64,000 nucleotides of DNA from Mesobacillus harenae (GCF_013343715.1 NZ_JABUNR010000006.1:62001-126000); one strand, 5' to 3'. Counted from the stretch's first letter, positions 1-8,588 are shown. Numbers and translations: made by a program. Notes: generated by a model from the sequence alone, not told the origin.

Positions 1-536
1 CATATGACGGTGAAGAGATTTCAAGTGCTGCATCTCATACTCTTGTTAATCGAGGGATTGGCTTTTTGTTACAACGAGTCAGTGTTTTCCCAGAATTGAC
101 CGTCGAAGAGAATTTAAAAATGGGTGCCTGGTCATTCAAAAGAGACAAAAATCGGATTAAGGATCGACTAGATTATATGTACGATAAATTTGAGATATTA
201 AAAACTAAACGACATGAACAAGCTGGATTGTTAAGCGGCGGACAAAAAAGGATTTTGGAAGTATCAAGAACATTGATGTCAAGTCCGCGTATGATTTTGG
301 TTGATGAGCCTTCCGCAGGGCTATCTCCAAAAATTGCGAAGGAAGTCTATCAGGTGCTACATGACTTGAAGGATGAGGGGATAACCATGCTTATGGTGGA
401 TCAAAACATCCGCGAGTCAATCCGGTATTCTGATCACGTCTATGTCCTGGAGCAAGGACGTGTTTCTTCAGAAAGTCCCGCTGCTGATATTAAAGATAAC
501 CTCAAAGAGGTAGTTGAATCATGGCTTAAATTTTAA
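1..536 (+). CDS. Liv-type ABC transporter ATP-binding protein (LivF-like), 5' truncated
   Basis: The frame is open from base 3, so the gene starts left of the window and only the C-terminal ~177 residues are present. The internal TTG at 66 is not a real start. Visible are the ABC signature LSGGQ (near base 232), the Walker B stretch MILVDEPSAGLSP and the switch histidine replaced by Gln in VDQNIRES. VDQN is typical of LivF, the second ATPase of branched-chain amino acid / amide / urea importers. It should energise the two permeases that follow. Thirteen bases separate it from the next gene, so they form one operon. Substrate is inferred only from context: the amidase two genes downstream suggests amides rather than leucine. 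Confidence 0.9.
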   Translation, partial: YDGEEISSAASHTLVNRGIGFLLQRVSVFPELTVEENLKMGAWSFKRDKNRIKDRLDYMYDKFEILKTKRHEQAGLLSGGQKRILEVSRTLMSSPRMILVDEPSAGLSPKIAKEVYQVLHDLKDEGITMLMVDQNIRESIRYSDHVYVLEQGRVSSESPAADIKDNLKEVVESWLKF

Positions 537-549
537 AGGAGGGTCACAA

Positions 550-1431
550 ATGGAAGCGTTTCTAGCTCAATTAACAAACGGGTTAATTATTGGGTGTATT
601 TATGGATTAATGGCCCTCGGGTTAACGTTAATTTTTGGAGTATTAAAGGTTATTAATTTCGCACACGGTGAATTTTATATGCTGGGTGCCTATATATCTT
701 ACGTAGTTTCACAAATGCTCGGTTTACATCCAGTACTAGGTATCATAATAGCCGTCTTTGCAGTATTTATTATTGGGATGATAACAGAAAAGGCTCTGTT
801 AACTCCTATATATGAAAATAAAGTAGACCAGAAGGATGAATATGCCCTATTAATAACGTTTGGCCTATCTATATTTTTAATAAATGCTGCGTTAGTCGTG
901 TTTGGACCTTACCAAATGAGCCCTCAGCCGTTGGCAAATGGAGTATTTGATTTAGGGGTTCTCTCAGTTAGCTCAGGAAGATTATATGCAGTTATTTTAG
1001 CAGTCATTTTAATGGGGATAACCTTATTTATCATCAATAAAACTTGGTTAGGAACAGCATTAAGAGCTATATCTCAAGATAGAGATTCAAGCACAATCGT
1101 TGGCATAGATGCAAAAGCCCTTGGCAGTATAGCATTCGGTATAGGTGCAGCTATGGCGGCGGGTGCTGGAGCACTATTAGCGCCAGTCTTCTTGGTTTTT
1201 CCAATAATGGGAGTAGTGCCCGCAATCAAGTCATTTGTAATCATTGTTCTAGGCTCAATGGGGTCCGTTAAAGGTGCTATCTATGGAGCACTTATGCTAG
1301 GAGTGATCGAAAGTTTAGGAGTCTTCTTTCTTTCCCCGAGTTACCGCGACGCATACAGTTTTCTCTTATTAATATTAATTTTAGTCTTTAAACCAAAGGG
1401 CTTGTTTGGAGGGTCACAATGGAACAACTAG
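550..1431 (+). CDS. Liv-type ABC transporter permease (LivH-like)
   Basis: A 293-residue integral membrane permease of the LivH/BPD_transp_2 family, which forms one half of the translocation pore for amino acids, amides or urea. Typical N-terminal sequences are visible (GLMALGLTLIFGVLKVINFAHGEF split across the first two helices), as is the conserved GIDAKALGSIAFGIGAAMA region near residue 200. The ATG at 550 is chosen over an upstream in-frame ATG at 514 because AGGAGGG sits 8 nt before it and homologues begin at this point. It overlaps the downstream permease by 13 nt, which implies translational coupling. Confidence 0.9.
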   Translation: MEAFLAQLTNGLIIGCIYGLMALGLTLIFGVLKVINFAHGEFYMLGAYISYVVSQMLGLHPVLGIIIAVFAVFIIGMITEKALLTPIYENKVDQKDEYALLITFGLSIFLINAALVVFGPYQMSPQPLANGVFDLGVLSVSSGRLYAVILAVILMGITLFIINKTWLGTALRAISQDRDSSTIVGIDAKALGSIAFGIGAAMAAGAGALLAPVFLVFPIMGVVPAIKSFVIIVLGSMGSVKGAIYGALMLGVIESLGVFFLSPSYRDAYSFLLLILILVFKPKGLFGGSQWNN

Positions 1432-2384
1432 AGAAGAGGATTTTACTAGCATTGTTCTTAATTGCTTTAATACTGCCTTTATTCATGGATGATTACGTTC
1501 TTCACATTATCATTTTATCCTGCTTTTTTATAATGGTTGCATCTAGCTGGAATCTATTGGCTGGGTATTCTGGCCAGGTATCCTTTGCACATATGGCTTT
1601 ATGTGCCATTGGTGCATATTCTTCAGGCTTGATTAGTACACATTTGAATCTTCACCCCTTCTTAACGATTATAATTGGTGCGCTTGCTGCAAGTTTCCTA
1701 GGCCTCATCATTGGAGTACTTACCTTAAGAATGAAAGGAAGCTATTTAGCATTAACGACTATTGCGTTCTCGGAAATTATTAGATTAGTACTAAATCTTG
1801 AGTATAAAGTTACGAATGGAAGTGTAGGTTTAAGTGTCCCTGGTTTATTTGGAGATGTAAGTTCAAAAATACCTTACTACTATACGGCTCTAGGCTTAGT
1901 GTGTTTGGTAGTTTTTAGTATATATAAACTAGTCTATTCCAATTTTGGTTTAACTGTCCGATCTATTAGGGAGGATGAAACTGCTGCAGCCGCAATGGGT
2001 GTAAAAGTTGTAAAACATAAGGTTATAGTTTTTGTGATCTCTTCCTTTATGGCAGGAATTGCAGGCGGGTTTTTAGCTCATTACAATATGTTGGTCAGTC
2101 CAGAACTGACAACCATTACACAGATGGGAATGGTCATTGCCATGGCTGTTATTGGCGGTCTTGGTACATTCATAGGACCTATTATTGGGGGGTTAAGCTT
2201 AGAACTCATCTCAGAATATGTAAAAGAGTTTGGTAATTACCACTTAATGATCTACGGATTACTTTTGATTCTTGTCCTTCGTTTCTCACCAAGGGGAATT
2301 GCTGGTTTGTTAAAGAAGAAAAGCAGAGTGCAAAATAATCCTATTATAAAAAGTAAGGGTCTTGAAAATGAGGTGCAGAAGTGA
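1419..2384 (+). CDS. Liv-type ABC transporter permease (LivM-like)
   Basis: A 321-residue membrane protein that pairs with the LivH-like permease. LivM hallmarks include SWNLLAGYSGQVSFAHMA near residue 45, the LTLRMKGSYLALTTIAF segment near residue 100, and the cytoplasmic coupling loop REDETAAAAMGV near residue 190. The start lies inside the end of livH and is preceded by GGAGGG. Its TGA stop overlaps the GTG start of the amidase (GTGA), so these genes are translationally coupled. No LivG ATPase or binding protein is visible here; they presumably lie to the left. Confidence 0.9.
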   Translation: MEQLEKRILLALFLIALILPLFMDDYVLHIIILSCFFIMVASSWNLLAGYSGQVSFAHMALCAIGAYSSGLISTHLNLHPFLTIIIGALAASFLGLIIGVLTLRMKGSYLALTTIAFSEIIRLVLNLEYKVTNGSVGLSVPGLFGDVSSKIPYYYTALGLVCLVVFSIYKLVYSNFGLTVRSIREDETAAAAMGVKVVKHKVIVFVISSFMAGIAGGFLAHYNMLVSPELTTITQMGMVIAMAVIGGLGTFIGPIIGGLSLELISEYVKEFGNYHLMIYGLLLILVLRFSPRGIAGLLKKKSRVQNNPIIKSKGLENEVQK

Positions 2385-3277
2385 AGGTCATAAAGAAAGA
2401 TCACCATATCTATTCATTTCGTCCTGATTTGACTTCAGTCGAATCTATTGAATCAGGTGAAATAATTGAATTCGAAACTTATGATAGTTATCGTGATCAG
2501 CTTAAGAGTGAGATTGTTGATCAATACTTTAAACTTGAAGGCGTAAATCCAGCAACTGGTCCAGTTTTTGTAAAAGGTGCTGAGCGTGGAGATACGATAA
2601 AAATCACCATTATCTCTTTAAAGTTAGAAAAAGAGGGCACGATGTATTTACGACCAGGGGCAGGAGTCTTAAAGGGCTATGTAGATCGGCCCGAGGTAAA
2701 AAAAATGAAGATTGAGAACAAAAGGATTATCTACAACGACGACTTCTCCTTTCCAATAAGACCGATGATTGGTGTGATTGGAGTGGGTACTGAGGAGGAA
2801 ATTAGCACCTTCTCTCCTGGTCAGCACGGTGGTAATATGGATACTAAGGAAATTACAGAGGGGGCAATACTCTATTTACCGGTATTAACAACGGGTGCAA
2901 ATCTTGCGATTGGTGATTTTCATGCGATAATGGGCGATGGTGAGGTTCCAATTTGCGGAGTTGAAATTGGTGGCAGGGTAACTGTAAAGGTTGAAGTAAT
3001 CAAAGAAAAAATAAGCAGCTGGCCAATCTTAGAGGATTCTAAAAATTACTATCTAATGGCGTCTGCTAAAACGTTGGATGAAGCTACTCAGTTAGCAACA
3101 GAATCTATGTTTTTACTTTTAAAAGACAAGTGTTCCAAGTTTTCTGTAAATGATGTAATAAGGTTAATGGGGATTGTTGGAGATTTAAGAATTAGCCAGG
3201 TTGTTAATCCATTAAAAACAGCAAAGTTTGTTGTACCAAAAGATGTATTCAAGGTCAATTTAGGGGAGGTGCAGTAA
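2381..3277 (+). CDS. acetamidase/formamidase family protein (FmdA/AmdA)
   Basis: A 298-residue member of the FmdA_AmdA family, cytoplasmic enzymes that hydrolyse short amides such as formamide or acetamide to ammonia and the carboxylate. Family signatures are FSPGQHGGNMDTKEI near residue 145 and the GDFHAIMGDGEV segment near residue 185, whose His and Asp residues belong to the metal/active site region. The GTG start overlaps the livM stop by 4 nt. Sitting directly behind a Liv-type importer resembles the fmd amide-uptake loci of methylotrophs, so uptake and hydrolysis of an amide as a nitrogen source is the likely role. The exact amide cannot be read from sequence. Confidence 0.85.
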   Translation: MKVIKKDHHIYSFRPDLTSVESIESGEIIEFETYDSYRDQLKSEIVDQYFKLEGVNPATGPVFVKGAERGDTIKITIISLKLEKEGTMYLRPGAGVLKGYVDRPEVKKMKIENKRIIYNDDFSFPIRPMIGVIGVGTEEEISTFSPGQHGGNMDTKEITEGAILYLPVLTTGANLAIGDFHAIMGDGEVPICGVEIGGRVTVKVEVIKEKISSWPILEDSKNYYLMASAKTLDEATQLATESMFLLLKDKCSKFSVNDVIRLMGIVGDLRISQVVNPLKTAKFVVPKDVFKVNLGEVQ

Positions 3278-3280
3278 AAT

Positions 3281-4159
3281 TTGACGCGATCATTAGGATA
3301 TCTAAACGGCCGGTTTATTCAGTTAAGTGAAAATGTTTTACCCCTGGAGGAGAGGGGGCTGCAGTTTAGTGACAGTGTTTATGAAGTGGTTAAAGTTTAC
3401 AATGGCGTTCCATTTACCTTACCTGAACATATAGAAAGGCTGAATCATTCAGCAACCAGCATTCTTTTGGATCTGCCTATTCCTTCTGAAAAAATAATGG
3501 AGATTGCAAAAGATGGTATTTCTCAATTGAATATGGACCATGGTACGGTCTATATTCAGATAACAAGAGGAAATGCAGACAGGAACCATGAGTTTCCGGA
3601 AAATAGCCAGGAGAATATTATTATGATCTGGAAAACGGGTTTAGCAGGTCTTTCCGGAACAATTAGTGAAGGTAAATCTCTAATTACAGTACCTGATGAA
3701 CGTTGGAGTAACTGCTTCATCAAATCAACCTGCTTGTTGCCGAATGTTATTGCTAAAGAAAAAGCAGTAAGAAACGGTTTTTATGAAGCCTTATTTATCC
3801 GAAGCGGCGAGATTAAAGAATGTTCCTCAATGAATATATTCTTGGTCAAAGACGGGATCATTAAAACTCCTCCAGCAGATCAATCTATTTTAAATGGGAT
3901 TACCAGACAAAAAGTCATTGAAGTGGCTAAAAGAGCGGGACTTGTCGTTCTAGAAGTTAAACTTTCAATGGATGACGTAGAAGTATCAGACGAGGTGTTC
4001 ATAACTAGCACAACCAAGGAAGTTGTTCCGGTCACAAAAGTAGATCAATTTTCAATAGGGGATGGGAAGCCTGGTGAAACATACAAGCTCATCCACCAAT
4101 TATTTAGCGAGGCTATTGAAGAAGAGTGCCGGGCTGTAATAGAATTGCAGTCTGATTAA
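3281..4159 (+). CDS. PLP-dependent aminotransferase class IV (D-amino acid aminotransferase-like)
   Basis: A 292-residue fold-type IV aminotransferase. The N-terminus (SLGYLNGRFIQLSE, then RGLQFSDSVYEVVKVYNG) matches D-alanine/branched-chain transaminases. The PLP lysine is in the CFIKSTCLLPNVIAK segment near residue 147. ECSSMNIFLVKDG and ILNGITRQKVIE form the usual C-terminal phosphate-binding part. The TTG start at 3281 has AGGGGAGGT 8-10 nt upstream and lies 3 nt after the amidase stop, so it is the last gene of the operon. It could be a D-amino acid transaminase or a 4-amino-4-deoxychorismate-lyase-like member; the position in an amide operon favours catabolism of the released amino acid. 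Confidence 0.8.
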   Translation: MTRSLGYLNGRFIQLSENVLPLEERGLQFSDSVYEVVKVYNGVPFTLPEHIERLNHSATSILLDLPIPSEKIMEIAKDGISQLNMDHGTVYIQITRGNADRNHEFPENSQENIIMIWKTGLAGLSGTISEGKSLITVPDERWSNCFIKSTCLLPNVIAKEKAVRNGFYEALFIRSGEIKECSSMNIFLVKDGIIKTPPADQSILNGITRQKVIEVAKRAGLVVLEVKLSMDDVEVSDEVFITSTTKEVVPVTKVDQFSIGDGKPGETYKLIHQLFSEAIEEECRAVIELQSD

Positions 4160-4222
4160 AACTTCAAGGCATTTTTCTAAAAGATTGTTGTTTTTGTATG
4201 AGTTGTAAAACTAAATTTGATT

Positions 4223-4365
4223 GGAGCGGTAGGTGCGAGACTCCAGCGGGATCAGCGGACAGGTGAGACCACAGAGGGGCTATTGTGCCGAGGAGGCTCA
4301 CCGCCCGTCCCGCGGAAAGCGAGCATCAGAAGCGGAAATCGACGACTGCATTCTAAATAGCAACA
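4223..4365 (+). repeat. dispersed Bacillaceae intergenic GC-rich repeat element
   Basis: A GC-rich stretch in an AT-rich gap. It contains GAGACTCCAGCGGGATCAG, CAGGTGAGACC, GCCGAGGAGGCTCACCG and CCGCGGAAAGCGAGCATC, all diagnostic of an abundant non-coding repeat seen between genes in many Bacillus genomes (recognised from memory, not searched). AGGTGAGACC pairs with the GGCTCACC arm to give a long hairpin. A short reading frame crosses it, but it has no ribosome binding site and is not a gene. A decayed 3' part of the same element lies at 61014-61068. Confidence 0.75.
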
Positions 4366-4388
4366 AAGTATACGAAAACAGCCAACTT

Positions 4389-4431
4389 AAAAAAGAGAAA
4401 GTAGACCGCCTTGTCTAGTTTCTCTTTTTTG
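4389..4431 (+). terminator. intrinsic terminator
   Basis: AAAAAAGAGAAA ... TTTCTCTTTTTT inverted repeat with a U tail, ending the amide operon (after the repeat element) and preceding the next gene's leader. Confidence 0.7.
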
Positions 4432-4487
4432 ATGATAAAAGAAGTTTTATAATACACTAGAAGCCATTGAACTAAAGAGGTGGAACG

Positions 4488-5534
4488 ATGTCAATTAGGA
4501 GAAAGACGATAGAAGAGCTGCTAGATTTAGAAGGTGAATTGATTCAGGCCAGAACCGATGAGCAAGGTGGTGCTCTTTACCAGCTAGTTTCAGTTTATGA
4601 AGCACTGTTCAACAAGATTTCCGCTGACCCTGAGAGTGAGTACACAACGAGTTTGCCTAACATCAAAAAGAAGCTTATTAACTATCTTGTTAAATATGGT
4701 ACATACATGAAGACTGAATATCGGAAGGATGACAATGGGGCAATATCTGCGTTGAAACTGGCTTTAAGTATTGAGAAGGATATTCCAATTGCGCATTATC
4801 GTTTAGGATTTTTAAGATATAAAGAAAAGAATTATACGAAGACCATGAATCATTTTCAACACGCTCTCCGATTTCAGGAGAAGGGGATCAATAAAGAATA
4901 CAAGATGAATGATCAGCAAGTATATAATACCCATCTTTATTTGGCCAACAGTGCCCTTTTTATTGCGAAGGAAACTCAGGACTCTCTAAAGGGTTTAAAA
5001 CTTAACGTTAACATGGAAAACCTCCCCAACTATGAAACGTCTCCTTTATATGACCTGATCTCCCAGAATGAGCTGTATATAGCAAACAACGCTTATACGA
5101 TTGTGACCCCTGATGGAAAAAGACTCTGCATCAAAGAGGAATGCGAGGAGTTGTCGGAACCAGCCAATACGATTATTCTAGACCTAATCAACAATGAATC
5201 GGTTGTCAGTTTTAATGGCGGCAAAGAGGTGCGCTTGTCAAAAAATCACGTAGAGATGCTGCGGTTATTTTTGATGGAAAGCAACAAGGATAATCCGCTA
5301 ACGAAGAATCATTTTTACGACCTTTTCTCGAGGACGGGTGACAATGGGGAGATTCTCTCGAACACTTATACACGAAATATTACGAGGCTGAGATATAAGC
5401 TTGCTGAAGCAGGTTTGGAAAAAATGGTCATTGAAAACAAAGCCGGCAGCAGGGAAACGGCTTACTTTTACAATCAACAGTTTCCGTATTTGATTATGCA
5501 TCGCAGCGATGAAGCGTTTCTTCTGAGTGAATGA
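4488..5534 (+). CDS. TPR-domain protein with C-terminal winged-helix DNA-binding domain
   Basis: A 348-residue protein that I do not recognise as a named gene. Residues ~85-130 look like a tetratricopeptide unit (AISALKLALSIEKDIPIAHYRLG, then a second helix pair). The C-terminal ~100 residues, starting LSKNHVEMLRLFL, resemble a winged helix of the OmpR/SARP type (NTYTRNITRLRYKLAEAGLE recognition segment, then a wing ending AYFY). A cytoplasmic transcriptional regulator whose TPR part senses a partner protein is the simplest reading. GAGGTGG precedes the ATG. The peptidase gene follows after 58 nt on the same strand and may be its target or partner. Confidence 0.6.
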   Translation: MSIRRKTIEELLDLEGELIQARTDEQGGALYQLVSVYEALFNKISADPESEYTTSLPNIKKKLINYLVKYGTYMKTEYRKDDNGAISALKLALSIEKDIPIAHYRLGFLRYKEKNYTKTMNHFQHALRFQEKGINKEYKMNDQQVYNTHLYLANSALFIAKETQDSLKGLKLNVNMENLPNYETSPLYDLISQNELYIANNAYTIVTPDGKRLCIKEECEELSEPANTIILDLINNESVVSFNGGKEVRLSKNHVEMLRLFLMESNKDNPLTKNHFYDLFSRTGDNGEILSNTYTRNITRLRYKLAEAGLEKMVIENKAGSRETAYFYNQQFPYLIMHRSDEAFLLSE

Positions 5535-5592
5535 CAGGGGTGTCATCGACCTTTTGAGATAATAAGTTTACAAACAAAAGGGAGATGATACG

Positions 5593-6990
5593 ATGAAAAA
5601 CTGGAATCAATTATTCATTCGTCATGGCTGGAAGCTTGCTGAAAAGAAAGAGAACTTTTTTGACATTAAAGGTGAAACAGAGGAAAACATCAGCTTTTTG
5701 CTGGAATGCCTTGAAAAGTCACGGGTCCAGTACAAGTTGAATGGCGGCATGTTAAGTTTGCCTGCTTTAGCTATCTCTGAGGAAGACTGGCTGGAGGCGG
5801 TTAGTTTTCAATACAGGGGCAGAGGGGAAGGTTTGTGGTTCCGACCGGGTGTAGAGGAGCCTAAGCTTCGTGAATTGGATGTGTACATTAGCGGAATTGT
5901 CCGCCAGCTGAACCGGCTCGGCTTTTACACGGCCGGCTCCTGTGATGGGCATGGCAATAGAACCGCACATGTAATGATTACCTTACACCGTACGATGGAG
6001 GAACTATCTGAATTGCTCCACGCATTAGGCTTGAAACGAGTGCATGTTAGGGAACAGCGAAATAGTTTTCACCTATCCTTGCCGTTGCAGCAAACTGAAC
6101 TGCTGGACCTAGCCGAGAAACTAAGCTTGATTGAAGAGAGCTGGATCGGGCAAGGATACGATTTTATAAAAGAAAAAATATTCTATGTGCTGCTTGAAAA
6201 CCTGTTAGCTATTCCTGGAGTAAGCGGCAGGGAAGAAAGGGTTAGGGAATTTGTAAAAGAGCGGCTCGCTCCATTTGTCGATTTTATCACAGTGGACCGA
6301 GCTGGGAATTTGTTAGCTGAAAAAACGTATCGGACAGGGAATGGACCAGTGATCCTTTTGAATGCCCATCTTGACACAGTATTCGAAATCGAATCTGGGA
6401 GAGAGATTCTAAAGGATGGAAGAGTGTGGTATAGCAGCAAAGGAATATTAGGAGCTGATGACCGTGCAGGGATAGCTATCCTGCTCCATATAGCCGAACA
6501 GCTCCATCTATCTTCAACATTCAGCGGCAAAGTGAAGTTTATTTTTACGGTGGAGGAAGAATGCGGATTGGTGGGAGCAAGCCAGGTTGATGAGTACTTT
6601 TTGTGGGGGACAGATGCAGCAATTGTAGTTGATCGTTCCGGCAAGGGCGATATTGTGACTTCGTGTGGGGGATATATCCCTTTTTGTGACGCAAGCTACG
6701 GAACGTTTTTTGAAGAGGCAGCAGCAGAAGAAGAGCTAAAGGGCTGGGCAGCAACTATAGGCGGAAGCAGCGATACAAGAATCTGGGCGGAGCATGGGAT
6801 ACAAAGTGTTAACCTTTCGGCTGGGTATGGCAAGGAACATACTAATCAAGAGTTTCTTGATGTGTCGGCCTGCTATGAAACAGCAAAGCTGATCGAGGGT
6901 GTTTTCAAGAGAAGTAGTGAGCTAAGAACAATATTAAGAGAGATCAAGAGAAAGAGAATGGCTTCAACAATTCTTCGGCAGGCTCTGTAA
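5593..6990 (+). CDS. M20/M42-like zinc metallopeptidase with an unusual N-terminal domain
   Basis: 465 residues. The C-terminal ~270 residues, from about 195, are an M20/M28/M42-type aminopeptidase. Candidate metal ligands are His in LNAHLDTV, Asp in GADDRAG, the VEEECGL glutamates, Asp in VVDRSG and His in YGKEHT, so the two-metal site appears complete. The first ~190 residues are extra: they contain GSCDGHGNRTAHVMI near residue 120, a Cys/His-bearing motif, and are not part of the usual peptidase. AGGGAGATG precedes the ATG. It is probably co-transcribed with the upstream TPR/winged-helix gene. No signal peptide, so cytoplasmic. Substrate unknown. Confidence 0.75.
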   Translation: MKNWNQLFIRHGWKLAEKKENFFDIKGETEENISFLLECLEKSRVQYKLNGGMLSLPALAISEEDWLEAVSFQYRGRGEGLWFRPGVEEPKLRELDVYISGIVRQLNRLGFYTAGSCDGHGNRTAHVMITLHRTMEELSELLHALGLKRVHVREQRNSFHLSLPLQQTELLDLAEKLSLIEESWIGQGYDFIKEKIFYVLLENLLAIPGVSGREERVREFVKERLAPFVDFITVDRAGNLLAEKTYRTGNGPVILLNAHLDTVFEIESGREILKDGRVWYSSKGILGADDRAGIAILLHIAEQLHLSSTFSGKVKFIFTVEEECGLVGASQVDEYFLWGTDAAIVVDRSGKGDIVTSCGGYIPFCDASYGTFFEEAAAEEELKGWAATIGGSSDTRIWAEHGIQSVNLSAGYGKEHTNQEFLDVSACYETAKLIEGVFKRSSELRTILREIKRKRMASTILRQAL

Positions 6991-7030
6991 AGGTGTTTTG
7001 ATGTGGTCACTTCGTATGAGCAATTGAGGG

Positions 7031-7058
7031 CAGTAGAGGATTCTACTGTTCTTTTTTT
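7031..7058 (+). terminator. intrinsic terminator after the metallopeptidase gene
   Basis: CAGTAG aggatt CTACTG stem followed by TTCTTTTTTT. Confidence 0.75.
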
Positions 7059-7258
7059 GTCTTCGGGATAAAAGTGGCAGCTAAAAATAATTCAACAATC
7101 AGTGATGCAAATTTGCCAGCTTGTTTAGAAGGTGAAAAAAGTACTACCGGTTAGGAGAATAGGTGCAAATTCTCCCTTATAAGGGTAGTGTTTTGTAGTA
7201 GGCATAGTGATAATATAAATGTAATTATTTCTAAGGTTTTTCTGAAAGGAAGGTTACT

Positions 7259-7717
7259 GTGACTATTAATAAAGCATTTGAAATTATAGAAGACAATTAC
7301 GAGGAAGCAGACTTTATTGGAGAAATAAAGGAAGAGAACATTATAGCAGCAGAAAATAAATTACAAGTAACATTACCAAAAAGCTACAGACTCTTTTTAC
7401 AAAAGTATGGTGCAGGGGATATTTTTGGAGAAGAAATCTTTGGGTTGGGGATTGAGGAAAGTGGTATACCTAATATGGTTTGGATTACTGAACAGCTGAG
7501 GGAAGAAGCACAGCTTCCTAAACAATTAATTTGTTTCTACTTCACCGGATATGATGGTGAATATCTTTGCTTAGACTGTTCTAATATCAAGAGAATTAAA
7601 GATGATCATGCAAAAGTTGTTTCTTTCTTCAGTGGGCTCGCGCTCGAAGAACAGCAATTTGAGATTATCGCTGACACCTTTGCTGATTTTCTTTTGAATC
7701 TGTTAACCGACTCTTAA
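7259..7717 (+). CDS. SMI1/KNR4 (SUKH) family protein, immunity-type
   Basis: A 152-residue acidic protein with the SUKH-1 pattern: an N-terminal helix, ITAAENKLQVTLPKSYRLFLQ-like core near residues 28-50 followed by YGAGDIFGEEIFGLG, and a late FYFTGYDGEYLCLD strand. B. subtilis YobK has this fold and neutralises the toxin YobL; SUKH proteins often protect against secreted polymorphic toxins. No toxin or LXG gene is adjacent, so this would be an orphan immunity gene or a general adaptor. GTG start at 7259 with AAAGGAAGG 7 nt upstream. Cytoplasmic by composition. Confidence 0.75.
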   Translation: MTINKAFEIIEDNYEEADFIGEIKEENIIAAENKLQVTLPKSYRLFLQKYGAGDIFGEEIFGLGIEESGIPNMVWITEQLREEAQLPKQLICFYFTGYDGEYLCLDCSNIKRIKDDHAKVVSFFSGLALEEQQFEIIADTFADFLLNLLTDS

Positions 7718-7879
7718 GAAGATTAAAAAATACTGTTCCAAATAAAAAAATATATCTCTACTATTAGTTACTCATGAAGGCTGTGAAGTGTTAGCTGCCA
7801 TCAAAGGAAGCTCTTTGTAACCAGCAGGGTTGAACTCGTCAATTGGACCATTTTGATGATTAGAGTACGAGGTGAAAAT

Positions 7880-8119
7880 ATGAATCAGCCAACAATAGAT
7901 GAAGGAATCGGTAAATTAAAGTTAGTTCTGGGCGGTGAGATGACAAGAGAAGAGGCAGCCGAGTGGGCTGAGTTCTTTGTAATGTGTGATATTCCTGCAA
8001 TCGAGGATGAGAAGGTTTGGGACTTATTAATAATAATTAGCGGCATAGATATTTTATATTCACCAACCTCTTATCTTCATAGTGAGGAGGATATAGAGGA
8101 GTGGATTAAAGAAGCTTGA
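7880..8119 (+). CDS. small acidic hypothetical protein
   Basis: 79 residues from the ATG at 7880, which has GAGGTGA 5 nt upstream; an in-frame ATG at 7853 lacks such a site. The protein is acidic and Trp/Ile-rich, with MTREEAAEWAEFF early and SYLHSEEDIEEWIKEA at the end. I recognise no named family. Its size, charge and position 160 nt behind a SUKH gene resemble the small immunity-like genes that accumulate in toxin/immunity islands, but that is inference. Confidence 0.6.
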   Translation: MNQPTIDEGIGKLKLVLGGEMTREEAAEWAEFFVMCDIPAIEDEKVWDLLIIISGIDILYSPTSYLHSEEDIEEWIKEA

Positions 8120-8588
8120 GCTCTCATTGTAGAAAAGGGTATGTATTTGAATAAAGGCTGCAGCCAACTCTCTTACAATTTTTTGAGAGAGAATGGAGCA
8201 CTCAATCTCCAACAGAGTCTTGATTCGAAATTCGGAGGCGAATATATGATATCGAACATTTCCAAGAGTTTCAGTGAGACTGAATTTACGGGTGGGCGTC
8301 TTAAAGAGAAAGATATTTTGAAAGAACAACAGAACAGGAATGTTGCCAAATTGAAGATTATGATTGCGACTCCTACCTTAATGGTTAAGCAGTTGCCTGT
8401 TCGGAACAACGAAATTTCCAGGAGTTTTTGAGCTTTGGTATAATCTTAGTCAAAATGAAGTTCTTATTTTATAAGGTGATTTTAATAAGACTTATTTTGC
8501 CTTCTGATAGTTTTATTATTTGACCGGGGCCAACTCGAGATATATGGATTAAAGGAAGCATCTATTTACATAACAAGGGGGAAGCATC
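8120..8588. other. intergenic stretch with no supported gene
   Basis: About 470 bases between two genes. A frame starting ATG at 8246 after TTCGGAGGCG could encode ~61 residues, but it shows no recognisable motif and its composition is not convincing. No terminator or structured RNA is evident. It may hold decayed immunity-island sequence. Confidence 0.4.

Noticed and set aside
4233-4418. 61-codon frame across the GC-rich element
   Set aside because: It lies in the dispersed non-coding repeat, has no ribosome binding site and its peptide is Arg/Ser/Gly-rich as expected from structured DNA.
8141-8431. 96-codon frame (or 61 codons from 8246)
   Set aside because: No recognisable motif and weak coding character; kept only as a remark on the gap.
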